Below, piece after piece: positions 24,943-32,914 of a DNA stretch of 64,000 nt. The notes under the pieces are model-generated. The model searched no databases. It was not told where the DNA came from and saw nothing but the letters and a program-made list of their open reading frames with translations. The stretch lies in contig JBKQMG010000188.1 in the NCBI GenBank assembly GCA_052146815.1, positions 1-64,000 of the forward strand, in the 5' to 3' direction. Within the stretch, counting starts at the first letter, position 1. Each line of letters begins with the position of its first letter. A program made the position numbers and the translations under genes. Source of the stretch: DATJZH01 sp052146815. Its GTDB lineage: Bacteria > Actinomycetota > Actinomycetes > Streptosporangiales > Streptosporangiaceae.

Positions 24943-25894
24943 AGTGCACCCGAGGGTCGAGGACCGCGTACGCGACGTCAGCGAGCAGGTTGCCGCTCAC
25001 GGTGGCCAGCGCGACGAGCACGGTGATGCCGAACACGACCGGGTAGTCGCCGTTGACCGCGGCGTTGTAATACGCAAGCCCGATGCCGGGGAAATTGAAA
25101 AGCTCCTCGATGATCAGGCCGAACGTCAGGATTCCCGGCAGCGAGATGCCCACGAGCGTCGCGACCGGGATCAGGGAATTGCGCAGCAGGTGGTGCGTCA
25201 GGATGGCACCCTCCCCGAGGCCCTTCGCGCGGGCGGTGCGGATGTAATCCTGGGCGAGGTTCTCGATCGCCGACGAGCGCATGTAGCGGCTGAATAGCGC
25301 GAAGGTGACGAGCGTCAGCGTCGCGATCGGCAGCACCAGGGCGGCGGGGTCGGCCAGCACCCCGGCGAAGGTGGACGCCTGCGGCGCCTCGGCGGGCAGC
25401 AGCCTGAGATTGACCGCGAAGAAGGCAATCAGCAGCAGGCCGAGCAGGTACGACGGCATCGAGTAGAGGACGAACGAGATACCGGTCGCCGCGTAGTCGG
25501 TCAGCTTGTTGCGCCTGACCGCCTGCAGGACGCCGACCGGGATGGCGATCACCAGCGCGAGCACCAGGGAGACGCCGACCAGGAGCAGGTCATTGGGCAG
25601 GTCATGCAGCACGATCGAGTCGACGCTGGCGTTGTTCTTGAACGAGTAGCCGAGATTGCCGTGCAGGAGCTGGTTGAGGAAAGACAGATACTGCACCGGC
25701 AGCGCGCGGTTCAGCCCGTACTGGCGGTTGAACGTGGCGATCTGCAGCTGCGTCGCCCGTGGGCCGATGATCGCCCGGGCAATGCTTCCGGGCAGCAGGT
25801 GCTGGAGGATGAACACGATCATCGTGACGCCCAGCAGGACGATGATCGCCTGGCCGATCCGCCGGATGATGTAGCCGGTCACCGGGTCGGGCAC
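24935..25894 (-). CDS. dppB: Peptide ABC transporter permease, DppB-type
   Basis: A 319-residue permease with the DppB/OppB signature from the start: YIIRRIGQAIIVLLGVTMIV, then HLLPGSIARAIIG. The EAA-type cytoplasmic loop (YIRTARAKGLGEGAILTHHL) contacts the ATPase, and the C-terminus is LLADVAYAVLDPRVHYD. It is the first gene of a two-gene minus-strand unit with DppC and should pair with the binding lipoprotein and the fused ATPase on the opposite strand. Confidence 0.95.
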   Translation of the reverse strand: MPDPVTGYIIRRIGQAIIVLLGVTMIVFILQHLLPGSIARAIIGPRATQLQIATFNRQYGLNRALPVQYLSFLNQLLHGNLGYSFKNNASVDSIVLHDLPNDLLLVGVSLVLALVIAIPVGVLQAVRRNKLTDYAATGISFVLYSMPSYLLGLLLIAFFAVNLRLLPAEAPQASTFAGVLADPAALVLPIATLTLVTFALFSRYMRSSAIENLAQDYIRTARAKGLGEGAILTHHLLRNSLIPVATLVGISLPGILTFGLIIEELFNFPGIGLAYYNAAVNGDYPVVFGITVLVALATVSGNLLADVAYAVLDPRVHYD

Positions 25895-25952
25895 CTCCTG
25901 AGCGTGAGCTCAGGTCCTTGGCCAGCTCGACCAAGCCTGTCGATGACGGAAA

Positions 25953-25997
25953 CCTGAATGCCGAGTTCCTGAACGCCGTGTTCCTGAATGTCGTGTT
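25953..25997. repeat. Three 15-bp tandem repeats upstream of dppB
   Basis: Units CCTGAATGCCGAGTT (25953), CCTGAACGCCGTGTT (25968) and CCTGAATGTCGTGTT (25983) follow one another without gaps and differ at two or three positions. They sit 59-103 bases upstream of the dppB start codon, so they could be operator copies. Confidence 0.85.
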
Positions 25998-26269
25998 CTT
26001 CAGCTACGCCGGAGTCGCTCAGCCTGGGCCTGCCGCTCCAGCGTGAGTACAGTTATAACAGCTTTTGGCTCGATGCCCGCCGGAGGAGCGCGAGCCCCGG
26101 GATCGAAGATCAAGTTTTGTGGCCCGGGCCATCGGGGCCCGCTGGGGGCTGACCCACTCCGCGGGCGGCACTCTGGTAAGCCGGGATGGCGCTCAGGCCC
26201 CGCAATCGGCACGCCGTCGGCGCCTGAGCGCGTACCGGCGTCCTATCCGGACGAATCATCCTAAGTAGT

Positions 26270-26279
26270 ACAAATTTGT
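26270..26279. promoter_or_regulatory. AT-rich palindrome ACAAATTTGT
   Basis: A perfect 10-bp palindrome in the most AT-rich patch of this GC-rich neighbourhood, about 115 bases upstream of the FHA gene start. It may be an operator or part of a promoter region; no regulator can be named. Confidence 0.35.
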
Positions 26280-26392
26280 GAAATATGCCGAGCACGGCCA
26301 AGGTCTCGGGCCGAGACGCCCCATACGGCGCTGACGCGTTACGCTCAAGCCGTCCGGCACGCGAGATCGGAGCGACTGTCCAGGAGGACGTC

Positions 26393-26938
26393 ATGGCGAC
26401 CCTTACCTGCCCCGCCTGCGGAACTCAGGTGAAGCCCGGCGACCTCATCTGCTTTACCTGCGGCGCCAACCTGCCGCGCACGGCGTGGGAGGAAGACCCG
26501 CCCGCGCCGACGACGGTCATGCAGGAAACCCTGCGGCGCGAGGACCTGGGCCGGCCGATATCACCGGCCGTGCTGCGCCTGACCTTCCCGACCGGCAACG
26601 TCGAGGTGCCGGCCGGCACGTCTTTGCTCCTGGGCCGCGATCCCAGCGAGTCGCTGGTCGCCGCCGCGTTCTCAGGCTTCGAGAACGTCTCGCGCCGGCA
26701 CGCCACGGTGATGATGGACGACGGCGGCCACGCCACTATCCGCGACGAGAACTCGACCAACGGCACTTTCGTCAACGGCGACCGGGTCCTGCCCGGCATC
26801 GCGGTCCGGCTGGCCGACGGCGACCTGGTCCGCCTGGCGGGTGATGTCACCGCCGAGGTCCTGCTGCCGCGCCAGGAGCCTGACCCGTCGTCCCTGAGCC
26901 GCGAAGGCTGCCAGGACCCGAGCCAGCCGATCCGCTGA
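26393..26938 (+). CDS. Zinc-ribbon plus FHA-domain protein
   Basis: A 181-residue soluble protein. An N-terminal zinc ribbon (CPACGTQVKPGDLICFTCG, residues 5-23) carries two CxxC pairs. From about 58 to 160 there is an FHA domain with the usual motifs: LLLGRDP, SRRHA and NSTNGTFVNG (Gly-Arg, Ser-x-x-His, Thr/Asn binding residues). FHA domains bind phosphothreonine, so this is likely an adaptor for a Ser/Thr kinase. AGGAGG at 26382-26387 fixes ATG 26393 as the start; the frame is open further upstream but lacks such a site. Confidence 0.92.
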   Translation: MATLTCPACGTQVKPGDLICFTCGANLPRTAWEEDPPAPTTVMQETLRREDLGRPISPAVLRLTFPTGNVEVPAGTSLLLGRDPSESLVAAAFSGFENVSRRHATVMMDDGGHATIRDENSTNGTFVNGDRVLPGIAVRLADGDLVRLAGDVTAEVLLPRQEPDPSSLSREGCQDPSQPIR

Positions 26939-27054
26939 CGCTCTCCGGGCCGCTGCGGCTCTCCGGGCAGCCGAGCTGTCCGGAACGCTGCGGCTCTCCG
27001 GGCCGCAGAGGCGGCACTGGCGCCGCAAGGCTCGCCTGAGGATCTCGGTGCCCG

Positions 27055-27750
27055 TCAGAACTCACCGGTGAACCAGGGCCGCGCCCACTCAGCTCCGGCG
27101 AACCAGGGCTGATAGGGCGAACGGGCACCCCTGCCGCCCGGCGGTCCGCTGGCCGGCAGCGACCCGAGGAAGTCCAGCAGTCCCCCGGATGGATCGAAGC
27201 CGCCCCAGTCCCATGGCCGGCGCCCGCCCGACCGCTGCGGCTCCGCCGTCTGCGTGTCCCCCCGGCTCGGCCCGGTTTCGGGTTCCGCGTCACCCGAGCC
27301 ATCGGTGTCCGGCAGCCCGTCGGCACCGGCCAGCCCGTCGGCAGGCCATCCGCTAGCGCCGGCCAGCCCGTCAGCAGGCCGCCCGTCGCCCGCCCCGTCA
27401 GTATCAGGCTGAGCCCCATCAGGCCCAGCTCCGCCTGGCGCGTTCGCGGGCGCCCAGTCACCCGGAAGCGGCTGGTCGCCGCGCACCTGCCCGGTCAGCC
27501 CCCGGTCAACAGGCTCTGCCGGGACGGGACGCCAGTCGTCGGGTGGTAAGTCAGCAATCCGCTGATCGCCAAGGACCGGCACGGGCGGCCAGTCATCGGC
27601 CTCGTCGCTCTGGTCGGCGGCCGACGGGTGTCCAGGCGGCAGGCGCTCAAGCCGCTGCCGCAGCTCGGCCAGCCGGGCCTGCAGCGGGTCTGGCCGACCG
27701 GGCGGCTCATCGGCCGGCCGGTGCTCGCCGGGCAGATCATGCCCTCGCAT
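27055..27750 (-). CDS. Proline/glycine-rich hypothetical protein
   Basis: I do not recognise the family. The 231-residue product starts with a charged helix-forming segment (LQARLAELRQRLERLPPG), then a long disordered stretch with repeats of ADGLAGA/ADGLPDTDG, and ends with aromatic motifs (RPWDWGGFDP, YQPWFAGAEW, RPWFTGEF). The alternation of W/F-x-G motifs with an acidic Pro-rich linker suggests short binding motifs rather than an enzyme. Codon third positions are GC-rich in this frame as in real genes here. TTG 27777 is an alternative start. It converges on the FHA gene. Confidence 0.6.
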   Translation of the reverse strand: MRGHDLPGEHRPADEPPGRPDPLQARLAELRQRLERLPPGHPSAADQSDEADDWPPVPVLGDQRIADLPPDDWRPVPAEPVDRGLTGQVRGDQPLPGDWAPANAPGGAGPDGAQPDTDGAGDGRPADGLAGASGWPADGLAGADGLPDTDGSGDAEPETGPSRGDTQTAEPQRSGGRRPWDWGGFDPSGGLLDFLGSLPASGPPGGRGARSPYQPWFAGAEWARPWFTGEF

Positions 27751-27880
27751 GAGCTGATTGTGGCGCAGGCGGGACAATCCCGGTCAGCTCTTGCCTGGAT
27801 GACCCGGCGAGGCGACGGCCGCATCTCTTTGCGCAACCGCGAGGCGACCGCCGGGCGACCGCGGGCTTACGCTGATCGGC

Positions 27881-28846
27881 GTGGTCAACCTGGAATTGTC
27901 CTGGCCCGCGGCAGCCGCGGCGGCCGCGGCGCTCGGCGGCATTACCGTTGGCCTGCGGCTCACACGGCGCTCGCGCGCCCGTCCCGCTGCGGCCGTCACG
28001 CAGGAAACCGCGCTGGTGTTCGCGCTGTTCGCCTTGTGGCAGTATGCCGGTTCCTTCTCGGTACTCGGCCCCGGCGGGGCCCTGGCGCGATCGCGGTGGA
28101 TCTGGAACTTCGAGCGCGCCGTGCACCTGCCCAGCGAGGCTTCGCTCCAGCGGGTGTTCCTGCCGCATCCGCTGATCATCCAGGTGCTGAACCTCTACTA
28201 CGCCGGCCTGCACTTCCCCGTGCTCATCGCCTGCATGATCTGGCTTTTCGTGGTCCATCGCGACCACTACGTGCGGATGCGCACCACGCTCGTCGCTTTC
28301 ACCGCCGCCTGCCTGCTGATCCAGCTGATCCCGGTCGCGCCCCCGCGGATGCTGCCGGAGGCCCACATAGTGGACACCGCCGTGAAGTACGGCCAGTCGG
28401 TCTACGCCGCGCACGCGGGCTTCGACCCTGATCAGCTCTCCGCGATGCCGTCGGTCCACGTCGGGTGGGCGCTCCTGGTCGCGGTCGTCGTGATCAGCGC
28501 GGCCCGCAGCAGGTGGCGCTGGCTGGCCGTCCTCTACCCGGTGGCGACGACGCTGGCCGTCGTGGTGACGGCCAACCATTTCTGGCTCGACGGGATCGTC
28601 GCGGCCGCGGTGCTCGGGGCCGTGCTGGCGGTCCAGGGCAGCGTTCGGCGGCTGAGCTCGGCGCGCAGCGCGGCCGGGCAGCCCGTGCCCCGCTATTTCC
28701 CCCTATATCAGGAGCTTCCGCCATGGGAGCATCGCGATAACAGCGAACCCGCCGGCACCGGGGGAAGCATTGGCGTCGCCGGCACGACTGACATCGAGTC
28801 CTCCGGGAGCGCTGGGCCTGCGCCCGGACGCAATCGGCCTGGGTGA
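27881..28846 (+). CDS. PAP2-superfamily membrane phosphatase/transferase
   Basis: A 321-residue membrane protein with about six hydrophobic segments. The PAP2/AUR1-like motifs are AMPSVHVGWALL (catalytic-region His) and TANHFWLDGIVAA (third motif, H-x-x-x-D), with PPRML before them. This branch resembles inositolphosphotransferase-type enzymes acting on lipid-linked phosphate, at the membrane's outer face. The last 50-60 residues are hydrophilic and unlike the family; they run over the start of the neighbouring broken permease gene in another frame, so the original stop may have been lost. GTG 27881 is the likely start. Confidence 0.85.
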   Translation: MVNLELSWPAAAAAAAALGGITVGLRLTRRSRARPAAAVTQETALVFALFALWQYAGSFSVLGPGGALARSRWIWNFERAVHLPSEASLQRVFLPHPLIIQVLNLYYAGLHFPVLIACMIWLFVVHRDHYVRMRTTLVAFTAACLLIQLIPVAPPRMLPEAHIVDTAVKYGQSVYAAHAGFDPDQLSAMPSVHVGWALLVAVVVISAARSRWRWLAVLYPVATTLAVVVTANHFWLDGIVAAAVLGAVLAVQGSVRRLSSARSAAGQPVPRYFPLYQELPPWEHRDNSEPAGTGGSIGVAGTTDIESSGSAGPAPGRNRPG

Positions 28847-29217
28847 GGTCCTGTTCCAGAAATGCCCGCCGCCGGTCGCTGGCGACCTACGCGGCGCGCG
28901 GCATCCACCCGGCCGCCGGGTTCCTGGTCGCGTGGGGATACGTCCTGGTGGGAATGCTGATCCCGCCGGTGGTGCTGCTTCAGCTTGGCTTCACCACAGC
29001 CGCCACGCTCAGCGCCGAATTCCGCGGGTACCCGGCGAGCCTGTGGTGGCCATGGTCGCTGCTCGGCGCGCTGATCGTGCTGGCCGCCGGCTACTACGGC
29101 GTCCGGATCTCAGCGCGGCTGGGCACCATCCTCGGCGTGTTCGAGATCACCGTCTTCGTGGTCCCGGCCCGGCTGCGGTCGCTCGCCGCGGGCTATGGCG
29201 GCGTGCCGGCCGGCTAG
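28770..29217 (+). pseudogene. Broken APC-family amino acid permease
   Basis: Two pieces of one permease lie in different frames. From TTG 28770 (preceded by GGGGGAAG) the frame gives LGLRPDAIGLGEVLFQ, the family N-terminus. After about 28857 the similarity jumps to the next frame and to a later part of the protein: TYAARGIHPAAGFLVAWGYV, then LLQLGFTTAATLSAEFRGYP and ARLGTILGVFEITVF. TM1-2 are missing and the rest ends at a stop at 29217, where a normal permease would have another 250-300 residues. This is a deletion plus frameshift, so no transport function is expected. Confidence 0.8.
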
Positions 29218-29222
29218 GCCGG

Positions 29223-29738
29223 TCAGTCACTCGCGCCCGCGTCAGCCGGGGACTCGGCGAGCGCCTTGATGCCCTGCAGCGTGGCGGTGATGTTGCGCTG
29301 CCACTGCGAGAGCCGCCGGGCGATAATTCGCTCTTCCTTGTCCGGCGCCGCCTCGATCGCGGGCGTGAGCCCGGACGGCCCCGGCCCCATCCGCGCATGC
29401 TGACGCAGCAGGGTGCCGTCGCCGCTCGGCGCAAGTTCGAACCGCCAGGAGGCGGCGAATCCGCGCGGCGTCTCGACACTCCAGGCAAAACAGCGGTCCG
29501 GCGTGCACTCCGCCACCACCGACGTCGTCTCCCAGCTGCCGATCACCGGATGGTGGCTGCGGCCGGTGAAGCGCGCGCCGACGGCCGGGGGCGGGCCGCC
29601 CTCCGCCCACTGCGTGGCGACGAGCTCGTCGGAGAACCGCGGCGGAACGCTGATGTCACTGACCAGCGCCCAGACGCGGTGCGGGGGCGCCGCAATATAG
29701 ATCTCGGCCTCCGCCGTCGGGCCCTCTGCGTATCGCAC
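29223..29738 (-). CDS. SRPBCC (START-like) ligand-binding protein
   Basis: A 171-residue START-like protein: AEAEIYIAAPPHRVWALVSD at the N-terminus and GSWETTSVVAECTPDRCFAW, then ASWRFELAPSGDGTLLRQHA. These are the polyketide cyclase/dehydrase (SRPBCC) strands that form a hydrophobic pocket. GTG 29738 is chosen over the longer frame (to 29903) because GGGAGG sits nine bases upstream and the longer start would overlap the divergent LLM gene. Possible roles are lipid, aromatic or polyketide binding; no partner is visible. Confidence 0.88.
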   Translation of the reverse strand: MRYAEGPTAEAEIYIAAPPHRVWALVSDISVPPRFSDELVATQWAEGGPPPAVGARFTGRSHHPVIGSWETTSVVAECTPDRCFAWSVETPRGFAASWRFELAPSGDGTLLRQHARMGPGPSGLTPAIEAAPDKEERIIARRLSQWQRNITATLQGIKALAESPADAGASD

Positions 29739-29868
29739 GCCCCGCCACCTCCCGATCGCCGCCCGCGAAGCGGCCGGCTGGCTGAATTCTCGCACGCCGG
29801 CGCGCCGGCCGGGCCTACGCACAGCGCCGTACCGCTCGGGCAGCGGCGGCGCTGATACCGTCGGCAGG

Positions 29869-30900
29869 ATGCTGCGGGTCGCGATCGGGATCAGCGAAGT
29901 CACCGAGCAGGCCGCCCGGCTCGTTGCTGAGGCCGAGGCACTCGGCGTCGACTCAGTCTGGCTGCCGGAGGCCTGGGGCTATGACGCCCTTACCCCGCTG
30001 GCCTTCCTGGCCGCGCGCACGACCACTATCAGGCTTGGCTCGGGCATCGCCCAGATCGGGGCGCGGACCCCGGCCATGCTGGCCATGTCCGCCATGTCAC
30101 TGCAGGCGCTGTCGGACGGCCGGTTCCTGCTGGGCCTCGGAGTGAGCGGACCGCAGGTGATGGAGGGCTGGCACGGGGTGCGGTTCGCCGAGCCGCTGCG
30201 CACTACCAGGGAGACCGTCCAGATCGTGCGCGCCATCGCAGCCGGCGACCGGCTAGATCATCAGGGCCGCGCCTACCAGATCCCGCTTCCCGGCGGCGCA
30301 GGCCGGCCGATCCGCTCCATGGTCCCGCCGGCGGCCGTGCCCATCTACCTGGCCGCGCTCGGCCCGAGGAACCTTGAGCTGACCGGCGAGCTGGCCGACG
30401 GCTGGATCGGCAATGCGCTCATCCCCGAGTCGGCGGCCGCCTTCACTGATTACCTGCGAGCCGGCGCCAGCCGGGCCGGCCGCTCCCCCGCCGACCTTGA
30501 CCTGGTCGTCCCGGTATCGCTGGAGATCACCGACGACGTGGACGAGGCCTCGGCCCGGCACGCGGCCGGATACGCCTTCACCATGGGCGCGATGGGCTCG
30601 GCCACGCAGAACTTCTACAACGCCGCTTTCGCGCGGCAGGGTTACGCCGACGAGGTGCGGGCGGTCCAGCAGCTGTGGCTGGCGGGCCGCCGGGACGAGG
30701 CCTCGGCCCTCGTCCCGCACGACATCGGCTTCAAGACCAACCTGATCGGCCCGCCGGAGGTTATCCGCGAGCGCCTGCGCCTGTATCAGGCCGCCGGGAT
30801 CACCACGCTCCAGGTCAAGTCCGCTGGGCAGGGTCCTGCCACCCTTGCGGCCGTCGCCACCCTGGTCGACCTGGTGCGCGAGGTGAACCGAGAGGACTAG
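29869..30900 (+). CDS. LLM-class (F420-dependent type) oxidoreductase
   Basis: A 343-residue bacterial-luciferase-fold protein: VAIGISEVTEQAARLVAEAE, LGVDSVWLPEAWGYDALTPL, IRLGSGIAQIGARTPAMLAM, and GRFLLGLGVSGPQVMEGWHG. These segments match the actinobacterial LLM/F420-dependent family. It transfers hydride using F420H2 (or FMNH2) to an unknown substrate. It diverges from the SRPBCC gene with 130 bases between starts, so the two may share a control region. Confidence 0.93.
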   Translation: MLRVAIGISEVTEQAARLVAEAEALGVDSVWLPEAWGYDALTPLAFLAARTTTIRLGSGIAQIGARTPAMLAMSAMSLQALSDGRFLLGLGVSGPQVMEGWHGVRFAEPLRTTRETVQIVRAIAAGDRLDHQGRAYQIPLPGGAGRPIRSMVPPAAVPIYLAALGPRNLELTGELADGWIGNALIPESAAAFTDYLRAGASRAGRSPADLDLVVPVSLEITDDVDEASARHAAGYAFTMGAMGSATQNFYNAAFARQGYADEVRAVQQLWLAGRRDEASALVPHDIGFKTNLIGPPEVIRERLRLYQAAGITTLQVKSAGQGPATLAAVATLVDLVREVNRED

Positions 30901-31002
30901 CGCAGGCCCTGGCGCGCGGGGAGTTGCCTGCTGCGCATACTCAGGCGTCTTGGCCGCGGTCACCGGATTTCGAAAGCCGGCGCCGATGCACGGGGCGCCT
31001 GC

Positions 31003-31704
31003 TCAGAGCGACGGCGGCGTGCTCTCGCCGCGGCCGGGCTGCCGTGTTGCGACGCCTGCGTCGAGGCGAGCCGTGGCGAGCTCCATCTGGCGGGCTGTCA
31101 GGGCAGGTTCGGGGAGCGGGTGAGCGCGTTCGGCGCGATAGGCATCGAGCATGAGGTGCAGGTGCCGCCGCCATGCCCGCGGTGCCACGCCGTAGGTCGC
31201 GTCGATGATCCGGCTGTGCGACCAGAGCAAGACGAACATGTCATTGAGAGTCAGGTCCCGGCGTACCGCGCCGTCCTCTTGCGCTCGCGTGAGCAGCCGC
31301 CTCCACAGCTGGTGAATGTGCACCCGCACCTGGGCGGCGTCACCGCTAGCCGGCCGGTCCATCGAGGCCAGCTCGTTGAACCCCAGGTCCCCGGCCTGCA
31401 GCCCGCACAGGGTCTCCAGGAACAGCACGAAGCCTTCCCAGGCATCCGTGTGAGCCAGCGCCCGCTCGCCGGTGTCCGCGACGATCCGCAGCTTCTCGGC
31501 GAATACCGCCACCAGGAGGTCATCCCTGGTCGAGAAGTGCCGGTAGAGGGTGCCGATGGCCACGCCCGCCGCGCGGGCGACCTGCTGCAGCGAGGCGTTC
31601 AGCCCGTGCTCGGCGAACGCTTCGCGAGCCGCGGCGAGCAGGGCGTCGCGGTTGCGCAGTCCGTCGCTGCGGGGAGCGCGCGCGATCCCCCGGCCTGTGC
31701 TCAT
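31003..31704 (-). CDS. TetR/AcrR family transcriptional regulator
   Basis: A 233-residue repressor-type protein with the TetR helix-turn-helix at about 18-64 (LLAAAREAFAEHG, LQQVARAAGVAIGTLYRHFS) and a C-terminal ligand-binding helical domain of the SbtR-like type (ELASMDRP, then LLTRAQEDGAVRRDL). Such regulators usually control the divergent gene. Here the divergent side holds only a strong ribosome site (GGAGGGGG at 31724) and a short remnant, so the target appears lost. Confidence 0.9.
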   Translation of the reverse strand: MSTGRGIARAPRSDGLRNRDALLAAAREAFAEHGLNASLQQVARAAGVAIGTLYRHFSTRDDLLVAVFAEKLRIVADTGERALAHTDAWEGFVLFLETLCGLQAGDLGFNELASMDRPASGDAAQVRVHIHQLWRRLLTRAQEDGAVRRDLTLNDMFVLLWSHSRIIDATYGVAPRAWRRHLHLMLDAYRAERAHPLPEPALTARQMELATARLDAGVATRQPGRGESTPPSL

Positions 31705-31747
31705 GACGTCACTCTACCAAACGGAGGGGGACCTCATATTAACTGCT

Positions 31748-31894
31748 ATGCTCGCCGCACTTGATCTGCCGCTGAGCGCCGACCACTACAACCGGCTCAC
31801 CCGGGTCAGCGCCGTCACCAGCGAGCCTGATGAGTCATTCGCGTTCGGCGCAGAGGCGCAGCGCTTCCGCCACCAGCCCCTGCCCGTAATCTAG
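31748..31894 (+). pseudogene. Possible C-terminal remnant of an aldo/keto reductase
   Basis: The 48-codon frame starts MLAALDLPLSADHYNRLTRV, resembling the conserved C-terminal helix of actinobacterial aldo/keto reductases (L-x-A-L-D-x-x-L-S-x-x-x-x-x-R-L). Upstream, GGAGGGGG at 31724-31731 would suit a start codon at about 31738, but the bases there read ATATTA. I infer that the front of a TetR-controlled reductase was deleted, leaving its ribosome site joined to its last codons. The resemblance is short, so this is tentative. Confidence 0.35.
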
Positions 31895-31939
31895 ACCATA
31901 TTCAGAAGAACTCATCCGGTCGATGGGATGCGCGTTGCC

Positions 31940-32914
31940 TTACTGTGCGGTGGTGGCCGGGTTGAGCCGCACGAGCCGCACCGGATTGGTCTCGTCAAGC
32001 TCGGCGATGGAGTCTCGTGATTTCACGAAGTCCGAGAATGAGCGGTAGCCCAGAGCCCGCTCGCTGAACGACGGGTCCATGCGTCTCATCTGGCTCTTCA
32101 CCGCGGAGCTATGCAGCCAGTCCGCGTCGTCCTTTTCCTGGCCGAGTCGCAGCGCCCGTTCCAGGAGCCTGGTCGCCAGCGCTTGCGGGTCTTCGGAATC
32201 GAGATCAGTTTCGTCGGTCACCGCAGCCGCCGGCCGCCGGGCGCGCCGCGAGCCCCGCGCGGGCGGCGCGCTGCCGGGCTCTTCATGTTCCGCCTGTTCC
32301 GCGGTCTCGGCTGCGGCTGGCGGCGGGGAGGCGCCGGCGGGGGTAATGCCCGGCAGCGCATCGTAGATCACGAGCTCATCGCACGCCGCGGCGAGCGATC
32401 TGCTGGTTGATCCCGCGACCCCCACGCCCACGACGTAACGGCCCAGGCGCCTGCACCGCTGGGCGAGGGCGATGTAGTCCGAGTCCCCGGCCACGATCAC
32501 CACGTGGGTCAGCTCGGGAAGGCGGAACATGTCCTCCACCGCATCCACGGCCAGCCTGATGTCGGCACCATTCTTCGCGTAGGCGGCGGCGGGGAAAAGC
32601 TGCACCAGGTCCACCGCGCGGCTGACGAGCTGCCCGCGGTAATCGGCGTTCACGGGGGCTGACCAGTCCGCGTAGGCGCGGGTCAGCACAAGAGTGCCGA
32701 ACGACGAGGCGAAGTCGATCACCGCGCCGACGTCCACGGTGGCGCGCCGGAGCTTTTCCGCGATGTCGGGATCGGCCGATCCGCCAGAGCTGCTGAACCC
32801 GCGCACCTTGTCACGCAAGAACTGGCCGCGGCCATGAACCTGGTCGTAACGTGAGATCACGATGTTGTCGAAGTCGATATAGACGGCGACACGGGTGACG
32901 CCAACATCGTTCAT
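31940..32914 (-). CDS. NYN-domain nuclease-like protein with C-terminal LOTUS (OST-HTH) domain
   Basis: A 324-residue protein. The NYN/PIN-like domain (about 7-188) has VYIDFDNI with Asp14/Asp16, KNGADIRLAVDAV at 114-126 and VVIVAGDSDYIALAQ at 138-152, giving the acidic metal-binding set of Vpf/LabA-type RNases. After a disordered Pro/Ala/Glu linker (190-240) comes a LOTUS/OST-HTH-like domain (about 245-317: ALATRLLERAL, VKSQMRRMDPSFSERALGYR, SFSDFVKSR). LOTUS domains bind RNA, so this looks like an RNA-directed endonuclease. It is monocistronic and its substrate is unknown. Confidence 0.9.
   Translation of the reverse strand: MNDVGVTRVAVYIDFDNIVISRYDQVHGRGQFLRDKVRGFSSSGGSADPDIAEKLRRATVDVGAVIDFASSFGTLVLTRAYADWSAPVNADYRGQLVSRAVDLVQLFPAAAYAKNGADIRLAVDAVEDMFRLPELTHVVIVAGDSDYIALAQRCRRLGRYVVGVGVAGSTSRSLAAACDELVIYDALPGITPAGASPPPAAAETAEQAEHEEPGSAPPARGSRRARRPAAAVTDETDLDSEDPQALATRLLERALRLGQEKDDADWLHSSAVKSQMRRMDPSFSERALGYRSFSDFVKSRDSIAELDETNPVRLVRLNPATTAQ

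Larger units (their letters stand above)
25895..26392. other. 498-bp divergent gap between dppB and the FHA gene
   Basis: The gap holds the promoters of dppB (leftward) and of the zinc-ribbon/FHA gene (rightward). Visible structure: a 3 x 15 bp repeat at 25953-25997, an AT-rich patch at about 26046-26062 (AGTTATAACAGCTTTTG), and an AT-rich patch at 26256-26286 with the palindrome ACAAATTTGT. The frames that cross it show no family resemblance. Confidence 0.5.
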
